From the NCBI GenBank assembly GCA_029865445.1, contig JAOUGY010000124.1, positions 1 to 10,011 on the forward strand: DNA of 10,011 nt, given 5' to 3'. Positions 1 through 6,313 of this stretch are shown piece by piece. The notes beneath the pieces are model-generated. The model ran no database searches. It saw nothing but the letters and a program-made list of their open reading frames with translations, and had not been told where the DNA came from. The stretch's first letter is position 1. Every line of letters begins with the position of its first letter. A program made the translations under genes and the position numbers. The DNA is from Acidimicrobiia bacterium. Lineage in GTDB: Bacteria > Actinomycetota > Acidimicrobiia > Spongiisociales > ZC4RG35.

Positions 1-930
1 CAGAACGGTGGGGTCCTTCGGCAGGATGATCCGGACGGTGGCGATCAGGTCGCCATCGCGCGCCCCTCGGCCCGCAAGCCTGAACTCGGTGCCTCCGTCG
101 GTCCCCGGTGGGATCAGTAGCCGAACGGGCCCTGCGGGCGCCGGAACGTGAACGACCGCACCGGCGACGGCCTCGGAGATGGTGATCGGCACCGAGACGA
201 ACACGTCGTCGTCGATCCGGCGGAAGATCGGGTGGCGCCGGACCCGAATCACGACGAGGAGGTCTCCCGGATTCCCACCAGGACCGCCTGGACCCCCTGC
301 TCCGGCAACGGTCATCGTGTCGCCGTCGTCGACGCCCGGTTCGATCTCGACGTCGACCATCCGGCGACCCACGATGGTGCCCCGTCCGCTGCAGAGTGCG
401 CAACGCTCGCTCGGCTGGGTGCCTTCCCCGCCGCATGTGAGACACGTCCCGACGCTCTCGCCAAATCGGTTGCGATAGGCGACCGTCTTCTTGCCATCGC
501 AAGTCCAACACACCACCTCGCTGCCGGCGCGGTCGTACCCGGTGCCCCCGCAGCCTCCGCAGGTGATGGGTCCGGTGACGGTGACCGGCACCTGTCCTCC
601 CGCCACGGCCGTTTCGAAGTCGATGTCGGCGACGGCGAGAACATCCTCGCCGTTTCGGCTCCACTTCCGACCTGAGTCCTGGAAGATATTGGGTTCGCCT
701 TCCGGTGGAGGTACCACCTTCGATCCGACGTGGTGAGCGTCGTATGCGGCGCGCTCCGAGCTGCTCACCAACAGCCGGTAGGCCGCGGCGACTTCCCGAA
801 ACCGCTCCGATGCGGTCGGATCGTCCGGATTGAGGTCGGGATGCAGCGTGCGGGCCAGCTTGCGGAACGCCCTGCGGACCTGGTCGTCGGTGGCGTCAGG
901 CGAGAGGCCCATGATCCGGTAGGGATCCAT
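1..930 (-). CDS. dnaJ: DnaJ-type Hsp40 co-chaperone, C-terminus cut by window edge
   Basis: Cytoplasmic co-chaperone that would deliver unfolded clients to DnaK and stimulate its ATPase. The reading frame is open from the ATG at 930 to the left edge, giving 310 residues without a stop. Residues 1-66 are a J domain with the invariant HPD at 30-32. A cysteine-rich zinc domain carries four CxxC motifs at C124/C127, C141/C144, C163/C166 and C177/C180. The substrate-binding beta domains follow from about residue 190, interrupted by a Gly/Pro-rich loop at 209-222. Two oddities are visible. The linker between J domain and zinc domain is not a recognisable Gly/Phe-rich region. The second zinc motif reads CWTCDGKK, with Lys replacing the usual last Gly. 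No strong Shine-Dalgarno lies before the ATG. It is the third leftward gene after the methyltransferase and the SRPBCC gene, 64 bases downstream of the latter. The family call is secure; whether it is the main DnaJ or a paralogue cannot be told here. Confidence 0.93.
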   Translation of the reverse strand, partial: MDPYRIMGLSPDATDDQVRRAFRKLARTLHPDLNPDDPTASERFREVAAAYRLLVSSSERAAYDAHHVGSKVVPPPEGEPNIFQDSGRKWSRNGEDVLAVADIDFETAVAGGQVPVTVTGPITCGGCGGTGYDRAGSEVVCWTCDGKKTVAYRNRFGESVGTCLTCGGEGTQPSERCALCSGRGTIVGRRMVDVEIEPGVDDGDTMTVAGAGGPGGPGGNPGDLLVVIRVRRHPIFRRIDDDVFVSVPITISEAVAGAVVHVPAPAGPVRLLIPPGTDGGTEFRLAGRGARDGDLIATVRIILPKDPTVL

Positions 931-980
931 GATTGGACAGTCCAGCAGAAGAACGCCGTTTCAGGAAGGTCGGTGTTGCC

Positions 981-996
981 GAGCCGGGCCCGGCTC
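981..996. repeat. 16-bp perfect palindrome at the stop of the SRPBCC gene
   Basis: GAGCCGGGCCCGGCTC is fully self-complementary and overlaps the TGA of the leftward SRPBCC gene (995-997). As RNA it can form a six-pair GC-rich stem with a GGCC loop. It could attenuate transcription between the SRPBCC gene and dnaJ or stabilise the 3' end. There is no T tract, so a classic intrinsic terminator is not supported. Confidence 0.4.
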
Positions 997-1417
997 AACT
1001 CTCGGGTGGTGCCAACTCGGCCAGCCGCTCCAGGCTCTGCCTGAGTGCCCTACGGCGAACCGGGAGCACAGCCGATACGAACACCCACTGTCCGAACCCG
1101 AGCCGCTCGGGCCGAAAGTGCCGTGTGACGAGTGTGCCACCGCCCTGCCTGGCCAGTTCTATTCGATGCCGGTAGGTCCCGGTCCGATCGATCGCCCGGA
1201 ATTCGATCACTCTTTCAGGTTGGGATTCGATGACTTCCAAATCGGCCACGAACACCCGTCCGTGCGAGTTGGCGGACGAACGAAAAGTCGTGGAGCCGAG
1301 TGCCGTGACTTCGAGGGCGTCTGCCGACCACTCGGGGTGCCGCGTGAGATCACCGACCAGCGCCCACACTGCGTCGGGTTTCGCAGAAATGACAAGTGAG
1401 ACCGACAGCCCTCGCAC
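995..1417 (-). CDS. SRPBCC / polyketide cyclase-like protein
   Basis: Small cytoplasmic protein of about 140 residues with the START/Bet v1-like (SRPBCC) helix-grip fold, which binds hydrophobic ligands in a deep pocket. The N-terminus reads VSLVISAKPDAVWALVGDL and then TRHPEWS, the typical beta1-alpha1 opening of the polyketide cyclase/dehydratase branch. The middle shows the expected series of strands, and the long C-terminal helix is about residues 105-134 (VSAVLPVRRRALRQSLERL). I chose the GTG at 1417 because an AGGA lies seven bases before it; a TTG at 1438 is in frame but has no ribosome site. The ligand and reaction are unknown, as for most of this family. It lies 57 bases downstream of the methyltransferase gene on the same strand and 64 bases before dnaJ, so co-transcription is likely. 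Confidence 0.82.
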   Translation of the reverse strand: MRGLSVSLVISAKPDAVWALVGDLTRHPEWSADALEVTALGSTTFRSSANSHGRVFVADLEVIESQPERVIEFRAIDRTGTYRHRIELARQGGGTLVTRHFRPERLGFGQWVFVSAVLPVRRRALRQSLERLAELAPPES

Positions 1418-1474
1418 GGCACCATCCTGACAGATCAACAGGCCACGGGAAGCCCAACCTGGGTCTGGTAGCTC

Positions 1475-2083
1475 TCAGTCCTCGGGTCGTCTGGCGATCA
1501 GCGAGATGAGGTGCCAGAACTTGGGGTCCCTTCGAGCGCCGCCGACGCCTTCGTGGCGTTGCTCTCGGAGTAGCTCGATCTCCCAGCCTGTGGCGAGGTT
1601 CTCGACATCGTCGATGGAGTGAACTAGACAGGCCGCGGCCCAATCGTCGTCGGGTCCCAGGAACTGACCCACGAAATGACCGCCTGGGCGGATGGCGCCG
1701 CGAATCTGCTGCCACAGACCGTCGAACACCTCCACCGGGCAGAACGGGAGGCTGAGCTGGGCAAACACGAGATCGACCTCGGGCAGGTCCACGCCGGCGA
1801 ATCTCGACACGAGCGTTGTGAGCCGGTCGGCTTCGTCACCGGCGGCACGAGCTCGGGTCAGTTCGATGGCGGATGGCTCGCTGTCGATCGCCAGCACCCG
1901 CCAGCCCCTGTCGAGCAAGGCCTTGGATTCGACGCCGTTCCCGCACCCGAGGTCGACGGCCAGCCGTCCCTGCCCGTGGTTGGCGTCGATGTAGTCGACT
2001 GCCTCGATGAACCAGGGACTCGGATTGCGCCCGGCGGTGGCGCGGTAATAGGCCTCCCAGTCCTCGGTGCGGGGATCGATCAC
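1475..2083 (-). CDS. class I SAM-dependent methyltransferase
   Basis: Cytoplasmic methyltransferase with a Rossmann-like fold, about 202 residues. Motif I (LAVDLGCGNG) is at residues 41-50. The acidic residue that normally binds the SAM ribose is D67 in AIDSEP. The strand-4 segment DLVFAQLSLPF is at 104-114, followed by IRPGGHFVGQ around 131-140. The overall look is that of small TehB-like or Methyltransf_25 enzymes; the acceptor substrate is not deducible. I chose the GTG at 2083 because GGAGGA sits four bases upstream. An ATG at 2113 is in frame but lacks a comparable site. It is the first gene of the leftward group leading to dnaJ and is divergent from the GntR-type regulator, which makes it a possible target of that regulator. 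Confidence 0.85.
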   Translation of the reverse strand: MIDPRTEDWEAYYRATAGRNPSPWFIEAVDYIDANHGQGRLAVDLGCGNGVESKALLDRGWRVLAIDSEPSAIELTRARAAGDEADRLTTLVSRFAGVDLPEVDLVFAQLSLPFCPVEVFDGLWQQIRGAIRPGGHFVGQFLGPDDDWAAACLVHSIDDVENLATGWEIELLREQRHEGVGGARRDPKFWHLISLIARRPED

Positions 2084-2160
2084 GGTGTCCTCCAGGTGGA
2101 TTCGATGCAGCATATGCTCCTGTCCTGTCCGAGTGCGATGTCGGGTGGCGGCGCCGCCGG

Positions 2161-2170
2161 TGGTCGACCA
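2161..2170. promoter_or_regulatory. TGGTCGACCA palindrome, candidate GntR operator
   Basis: A perfect 10-bp palindrome of the form TGGT-N2-ACCA lies ten bases before the ATG of the GntR/FCD gene, inside the divergent intergenic region. Operators of FadR-subfamily regulators such as UxuR and PdhR contain TGGT...ACCA half-sites, so the match in form and place supports an autoregulatory site. Two other palindromes lie nearby: AGCATATGCT at 2109-2118 and GGCGGCGCCGCC at 2147-2158. Binding is inferred. Confidence 0.5.
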
Positions 2171-2180
2171 TCATGTGCCG

Positions 2181-2855
2181 ATGCGCCGCACCACCGTCGA
2201 TGACATGGCGGATCTCCTGAGAGGTCGGATCCATCGAGGGGAGTTGAGCCCGGGCGATCGGCTGCCGGCCGAGCGCGAGCTCGCCGCTCAGCTCGGTGTC
2301 GGACGCGTGACTCTTCGCGGAGCGCTCGCCAAGCTCCAGTCGGAGGGCTACCTCGAAGCGCGTCGCGGGGCCGCGGGCGGCCACTTCGTCACCAGGCTCG
2401 ACGAGCCGTACAGACGGTGGCTCCTGAGCATGAAAGACAACCTCACCGATCTCGACGATCTCATCGAGTTCCGCCTGGCCGTGGAGCGCCGCGCGGCCGA
2501 GCTCGCAGCCCAGCGGGCTGATGCCACAGACCTCGAACGGATGGCGGCGGCCATTGAACTCCTCGACAAGGCGGAGACCGCCGAGGAGTTTCGGATGGCC
2601 GATTCGGAATTCCACGCTGCCCTCGTCGAGGCGTCCGGCAGTCCGCGGCTGATCCTCGCCGTCGATCAGGCGCGAGGCGAACTGTTCTCGCCTACCGACC
2701 AACCCCGGTACGAGACGCACATCGACACGTCGCGGGAACAGCACCTGGCGATCTTCGACGCGGTCAAGGCCGCAGATTCGGTGGGAGCGGCAGACGCGGT
2801 GGAGGCGCATCTGCAGACGACACGCGTCGAGCTCCTCGACATGCTGTCTCGGTAG
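2181..2855 (+). CDS. GntR-family transcriptional regulator, FadR subfamily (FCD domain)
   Basis: DNA-binding regulator of 224 residues. The N-terminal winged helix-turn-helix spans about 5-72, with the family hallmark LSPGDRLPAERELAAQLGV at 22-40 and the wing YLEARRGAAGGHFV at 57-70. The C-terminal all-helical FCD effector domain spans about 88-215. It has the usual metal-binding set, D141 and H145 (DSEFH), H188 and H210, so a metal with a small carboxylate ligand is likely. I took the ATG at 2181 because the family normally begins close to the first helix. GTG codons at 2160 and 2175 are also in frame and no start has a strong Shine-Dalgarno. The gene is divergent from the methyltransferase gene, with a palindromic candidate operator just before it. 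The effector and regulon are unknown. Confidence 0.9.
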   Translation: MRRTTVDDMADLLRGRIHRGELSPGDRLPAERELAAQLGVGRVTLRGALAKLQSEGYLEARRGAAGGHFVTRLDEPYRRWLLSMKDNLTDLDDLIEFRLAVERRAAELAAQRADATDLERMAAAIELLDKAETAEEFRMADSEFHAALVEASGSPRLILAVDQARGELFSPTDQPRYETHIDTSREQHLAIFDAVKAADSVGAADAVEAHLQTTRVELLDMLSR

Positions 2856-2932
2856 CCGCGCTGATCAGGTTTCGGTCAGCCGTTCGGGAGCCCGGTCGGG
2901 AACCCCGATCAGGGTCGCAACGTCGAATAGGC

Positions 2933-3712
2933 ATGAAAGTCGCACTCTTGATCGCAGCGGCCGTGGTGGTCGCCGCCTGCGGGGGCGGTGAGCCCGCCGG
3001 GGAACCGGCGAACACGTCATCCCTGCCCGACACGACCGCCACTCCATCGGGGCCCGATGGGGATTGGAGGCTCATCGACGGGCTCGACCTGGTCGACGAT
3101 TTCCCCGTCACCATGGCCGTGTCGGGGAGCCAGGTCGGAGGGCGGGCGGCCTGCAACTCCTACTTCGGCACGGCAACGGTCTCCGGGTCGTCGATCTCGA
3201 TCGGCCAGCTCGGCCAGACCGAGATGGCGTGCGAACCGGCCGTGATGGAACTGGAGTCGGCGTTCACGGCTGCGCTGATGGCTGCCGACACCTTCTCCCG
3301 CGAAGGCGACCGGATGACCTTGACGGGCCCCAGCGTCGAGCTGGTGTTCGAGCTCATACCGCCCATTCCCACGGCCGACCTCGTCGGGGTCACGTGGGTC
3401 CTGGACACGGTGATCCAGGGCGAGACGGCGTCGAGCGTGGCGGGCGATCCGGCCACCCTGGTGTTGAATGCCGACGGCACTCTCGAGGGAAGCACGGGAT
3501 GCCGGAGCCTCGAGGGCCGCTGGCAGGAGAGCGGCGGCGTGATCGTTGTGCCGGAGTTGTCCGCCGACGGTGAATGTCCTCCGGAGCTGGCAGACCAGGA
3601 CAGCCAGGTGGTCACGGTCGTGGGAGACGAGTTCACCCCGCAGATCGACGGTGACCGGCTCACCCTCACCTCGATGGGTGGCGACGGACTCGTCTACCGC
3701 CTCGCCCCCTGA
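2933..3712 (+). CDS. META/HslJ-like lipoprotein with two domains
   Basis: Predicted exported lipoprotein of 259 residues. A short signal peptide ends in the lipobox VAAC (13-16), so C16 would be lipidated and the protein anchored outside the membrane. A Gly/Pro/Ser/Thr-rich linker covers about 17-43. The first domain (about 44-142) is a clear META (DUF306) domain: GGRAACNSYFG near 69-79, MAC at 98-100 and a following ELESAF helix. The second domain (about 148-258) has a similar layout, with the TGCRSLEGRW block at 188-197 and C215, and ends in the typical GLVYRL strand, but is more diverged. The pairs C74/C100 and C190/C215 could each form a disulfide. HslJ-type META proteins are linked to envelope stress and novobiocin resistance in E. 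coli; the role here is unknown. The ribosome site before the ATG is weak. Confidence 0.85.
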   Translation: MKVALLIAAAVVVAACGGGEPAGEPANTSSLPDTTATPSGPDGDWRLIDGLDLVDDFPVTMAVSGSQVGGRAACNSYFGTATVSGSSISIGQLGQTEMACEPAVMELESAFTAALMAADTFSREGDRMTLTGPSVELVFELIPPIPTADLVGVTWVLDTVIQGETASSVAGDPATLVLNADGTLEGSTGCRSLEGRWQESGGVIVVPELSADGECPPELADQDSQVVTVVGDEFTPQIDGDRLTLTSMGGDGLVYRLAP

Positions 3713-3854
3713 CCCCTCCGGGTGTGACCACGATGTCGGCGGCTCGTTCAAGCGTGCGCGCGAACTCACGTGGAACGGGGGTGCCGGAGGCAGCGGGAAG
3801 CGCGCCGAACATGGTGGCTGCGATGAGCGCGATGAATACAAACATGCGGCGCAT
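3666..3854 (-). CDS. small predicted secreted protein, 62 residues
   Basis: Unrecognised small ORF. GAGGGG lies seven bases before the ATG at 3854. The product starts MRRMFVFIALIAATMFGALP followed by AASG, a good Sec-type signal peptide with likely cleavage around residues 22-24. The remaining mature part is short, Arg-rich and without a known motif. The last 47 bases overlap the 3' end of the META lipoprotein gene in antisense, so its C-terminus (VRGRGGRRVRRHPSR) may be shaped only by that overlap. It is divergent from the PHP-domain gene across a 217-base region. The ribosome site and signal peptide favour a real gene; the short length and lack of homology leave it uncertain. Confidence 0.45.
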   Translation of the reverse strand: MRRMFVFIALIAATMFGALPAASGTPVPREFARTLERAADIVVTPGGVRGRGGRRVRRHPSR

Positions 3855-4071
3855 GAGTGATCCCCTCACTGGTTGTGGCCTGGTCGACGCCAACCCGGGT
3901 TCTCCCCGTGGGGGTGGTCTGGTGCCCAAGTGGTGCTTGGGCGGGTGTTGAGAGTCTGCCACGGTGGGCAAAGGGTCGCCGTTTCCGCACGACCGGACGG
4001 CTGAATGAAGTTGGTGCTTCTGGCGGGCTCGATTCCTCTCCGGCGGATAACGTTCCGGCTGGAGGTGCGAC
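3855..4071. promoter_or_regulatory. divergent intergenic region with potential RNA hairpins
   Basis: This 217-base non-coding stretch separates the small leftward secreted ORF from the rightward PHP gene and should hold both promoters. It contains a perfect seven-pair inverted repeat, GCCCAAG-TGGTG-CTTGGGC, near 3926-3944. A second potential stem, GCCGT...ACGGC, lies around 3987-4005. I compared it by eye with common riboswitch signatures (c-di-GMP-I, cobalamin, SAM, c-di-AMP) and could not make a full match. The function of the hairpins is unknown. Confidence 0.35.
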
Positions 4072-5169
4072 GTGAAGGCTCTCTTGGCTGGTTTCGTTTC
4101 GGCGATCGTGCTGTTGTCGTCGAGTCCGGTGGGCGCTGTCGACGACGCCGGCTTCGAGGTCGTCTTCGGCGATGTGCACACCCACACCCGGTACTCGGAT
4201 GGAGCTTCCGGTTCCCCGGGTGATGCGTTCGCGGCGGCCAGGGTCGCGGGCGCCGACTTCATGGCGACCTCGGATCACAACTTCATGTTGACCGACGAAG
4301 AATGGGAGCTGAGCAAGCAACAAGGGGAGGCTGCCACCACGCGTGACTTCTCGGCGATCGTTGCCTCCGAATACTGGCTCACGAACGGATACGGTGAGGT
4401 CATCGTCTTTGGCGTCGACGAGTTGAGAAACAAGGCGAACTTTCGAAGCCCCGGGGCCGCCCTCTCCCGGCACCAGGTGATCCCGGCGTTCCTCGATTGG
4501 CTGGCGACCGAAGGCGGTTTGGGGATCTGGCCTCATCCCGGCGTGTATGGAGATCTCGATGAGTTCGACCATTGGACGCCTGCTCGCGATGTGGCGATGG
4601 TCGGAGTGGAGATCCACAACTACGGGAGCTTTCTGGGTGCACCGGCCAACTGGGGTGTCCACGACTACGAGGATCAGTTCCAACTGGCGTTGTCGCGCGG
4701 CTGGCATCTCATGCCGTACGCGACCTCGGACACGCATGCAGCCGACTGGATCGCGGGGTCTCCTGTTCGGACTGCTCTCCTGGTGACCGAGAACTCCCCC
4801 GACGCCGTCCTCGACGCCATGCGGTCGCGCCGTGGTTATGCGACCCTCGACCAGAATCTGGCCATCTCGTTCTCGATCGGAGAGGTCATGATGGGCGGTT
4901 CCATCGATCCCGCCGCGGATGCGCCGGTCACGGTGGAGGTCGTGGACCCGGATGGACCCACGATCACCCGGGTCGAGTTGATCGGTGCCGGCGGTGCGGT
5001 GATCGACGCCGAGACGCCGGCGGTCCCCTCGGCGTCCGTCAGTTGGTCGCCTTCGATTGCCGGTCCGACACCGTGGGCGTATGTGAGGGTGTGGAGTCTC
5101 GCCGACATCACGGGAGGCGACGGCGTTGTGGCATGGACGGCGCCGATCTGGTTCGAACCCGCCGGCTGA
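4072..5169 (+). CDS. exported PHP-domain metallohydrolase (CehA/McbA type)
   Basis: Predicted exported protein of 365 residues. The GTG start is preceded by GGAGG at six bases. The signal peptide (about 1-22) ends in VGA. The PHP domain spans roughly 30-265 and keeps the metal-binding set: GDVHTHTRYSDG at 33-44 (D34, H36, H38), ATSDHN at 65-70, E100 in ASEYW, WPHP at 153-156 (H155), EIH at 180-182 and SDTHA at 219-223. These residues normally hold two or three metal ions for phosphoester or related hydrolysis. Residues about 280-363 look like a beta-sandwich tail, a layout seen in CehA/McbA-like proteins, some of which are linked to carbaryl hydrolysis. The substrate cannot be inferred; an extracytoplasmic phosphoesterase or esterase role is a reasonable guess. 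It is convergent with the downstream three-helix membrane protein gene. Confidence 0.88.
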   Translation: MKALLAGFVSAIVLLSSSPVGAVDDAGFEVVFGDVHTHTRYSDGASGSPGDAFAAARVAGADFMATSDHNFMLTDEEWELSKQQGEAATTRDFSAIVASEYWLTNGYGEVIVFGVDELRNKANFRSPGAALSRHQVIPAFLDWLATEGGLGIWPHPGVYGDLDEFDHWTPARDVAMVGVEIHNYGSFLGAPANWGVHDYEDQFQLALSRGWHLMPYATSDTHAADWIAGSPVRTALLVTENSPDAVLDAMRSRRGYATLDQNLAISFSIGEVMMGGSIDPAADAPVTVEVVDPDGPTITRVELIGAGGAVIDAETPAVPSASVSWSPSIAGPTPWAYVRVWSLADITGGDGVVAWTAPIWFEPAG

Positions 5170-5194
5170 TACGCACCGATTCCGGGGGGTTCCC

Positions 5195-5488
5195 CTACGC
5201 GGCGCGGATGGCCACGATCAAGATCAGCATCGCCAGGGGCGGCCCGAGGAGCACGACCAGGGTGCGGACCAGCTTCGATTCGATGCCGTACCGGGCGATG
5301 ACGGCACTCGACGCGACGGCAACCACGTACGTCCCGGCGAGGAGTCCCACGACCACGTTGACGAGGTCGCTCCATCCGTCGGTGGCGGTCTGGCCGACGA
5401 GTCCGAGGATCGTGAACCCGACGGCGACTGCGACGTGAATCGCCAGGATGACGTAGTGGGATCTCGAGAGTGGGGGTTTGCTGCTCAC
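5195..5488 (-). CDS. small membrane protein, three transmembrane helices
   Basis: Unrecognised integral membrane protein of about 97 residues. Three hydrophobic segments are evident: HYVILAIHVAVAVGFTILGLV, then VNVVVGLLAGTYVVAVASSAV, then LVVLLGPPLAMLILIVAI near the C-terminus. Short loops between them contain TDGWSD and ARYGIESK. I chose the GTG at 5488; another in-frame GTG at 5512 would add eight residues, but it abuts a -10-like TACGCT. It lies downstream of the short-chain dehydrogenase gene on the same strand and could be co-transcribed with it or use its own promoter. No function can be assigned. Confidence 0.65.
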   Translation of the reverse strand: MSSKPPLSRSHYVILAIHVAVAVGFTILGLVGQTATDGWSDLVNVVVGLLAGTYVVAVASSAVIARYGIESKLVRTLVVLLGPPLAMLILIVAIRAA

Positions 5489-5512
5489 GGTTCCGGTCGA
5501 ATGTGTCAGCAC

Positions 5513-5539
5513 AGCGTATCCGGTGCGAGGCCGTGTCAG
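5513..5539 (-). promoter_or_regulatory. possible promoter for the three-helix membrane protein
   Basis: Reading leftward, CTGACA (5539-5534) and TACGCT (5518-5513) resemble -35 and -10 boxes, though the 15-base spacer is short. The -35-like box overlaps the end of the dehydrogenase gene. Transcription would start near 5506, ahead of the GTG at 5488. This is only a sequence resemblance. Confidence 0.22.
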
Positions 5540-6276
5540 CGGCCTCCGCCGACGTCGACGATGGCGCCGGTCATGTAGTGTGCCTCGGCCGCCAGGAAGA
5601 CGATCACACCTGCTACCTCGTCGGGGGTGCCGAGCCGGCCCATGGGGATCGTCGCCGCCGCCTGCTCGAGGCGATCGACCATCCCGCTCTCACGGTGGAT
5701 GTCGGTTTCGATGATGCCGGGGCGGACCGCGTTCACCCTGATCCCTTCGGCGGCGACTTCCTTGGCGAGGCCGACCGTGATGGTGTCGACGGCGCCCTTG
5801 GTGGCGGCGTAATCGACGTACTCGCCGGGGCTGGCGTGTCGCGCGGCCGCCGATGAGACGTTGATGATCACGCCACCTCGGCCTCCGTGTTGTGTCGACA
5901 TGCGACGAATGGCTTCTCGGGCGCACAGCAGTGTGCCGACCACGTTGACATCGAAGAGGCGTCTCACCCGATCGGCGTCGAGCGAGTCGACTCGGGACAT
6001 CGGTGCCACGATTGCCGCGTTGTTGACCAGACAGTCGATGGACCCGAACTCCGTGTCGATGTGTTCGAACATGCGGGTCACGTCGGCTTCGTCCGACACG
6101 TCGGCTTGGATGGCGAGGGCCCGAACACCCCAAGCCCGGCAGGCCGAGATCACACGCTCGGCGCTCGCACGGTCACTGACGTAGTTGACGGCCACGTCGT
6201 AACCGCGGCCCGCCGCCCGCACAGCGGTGGCGGCCCCAATCCCTCGTCCACCGCCGGTGATGAGCATCGTTGGCAC
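5536..6276 (-). CDS. short-chain dehydrogenase/reductase (SDR)
   Basis: Cytoplasmic NAD(P)-dependent oxidoreductase of the classical SDR family, 246 residues from the GTG at 6276. The nucleotide-binding motif TGGGRGIG is at 7-14, ADVSD at 58-62, NNAA at 85-88 and the catalytic N111. The catalytic serine is in NVSSAAA (139-145), and Y156 and K160 form the YAATK motif. PG at 186-187 is followed by the substrate loop, and the end (TGAIVDVGGG) is typical. It resembles FabG-like and glucose-dehydrogenase-like members, but the substrate is not predictable. Other in-frame starts are the TTG at 6297 and the ATG at 6267; none has a strong ribosome site. It is divergent from the His-rich methyltransferase with a gap of about 40 bases, and the small membrane protein gene follows it. 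Confidence 0.93.
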   Translation of the reverse strand: MPTMLITGGGRGIGAATAVRAAGRGYDVAVNYVSDRASAERVISACRAWGVRALAIQADVSDEADVTRMFEHIDTEFGSIDCLVNNAAIVAPMSRVDSLDADRVRRLFDVNVVGTLLCAREAIRRMSTQHGGRGGVIINVSSAAARHASPGEYVDYAATKGAVDTITVGLAKEVAAEGIRVNAVRPGIIETDIHRESGMVDRLEQAAATIPMGRLGTPDEVAGVIVFLAAEAHYMTGAIVDVGGGR

Positions 6277-6313
6277 GTGGGGAGTCTGGCACGGCAAGGA
6301 TCGGCTTCGCTCT

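Noticed and set aside
1836..2810. Long leftward open frame (324 codons) opposite the GntR gene
   Set aside because: It is the mirror of the GntR coding frame, has Arg/His-rich low-complexity composition and no domain, and also overlaps the methyltransferase. GC-rich antisense artefact.
2856..2932. CTGATCAG palindrome and GATCAGG direct repeat after the GntR gene
   Set aside because: Short and GC-context repeats with no stable hairpin or T tract; no clear regulatory role.
3855..4071. Possible c-di-GMP-I, SAM, cobalamin or c-di-AMP riboswitch before the PHP gene
   Set aside because: A GGGCAAAGG string on the rightward strand recalls part of c-di-GMP-I, but the other conserved blocks and their order are missing on both strands.
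3017..4737. Long leftward frames opposite the META lipoprotein and PHP genes
   Set aside because: Their composition is Arg/Pro/His-rich with no motif, and the real genes on the other strand have clear domains. Only the short 3666-3854 part has a ribosome site and signal peptide and is kept.
5181..5195. GGGG-GGTT-CCCC hairpin between convergent genes at 5169/5195
   Set aside because: Only four pairs and no T tract; too weak to call a terminator.
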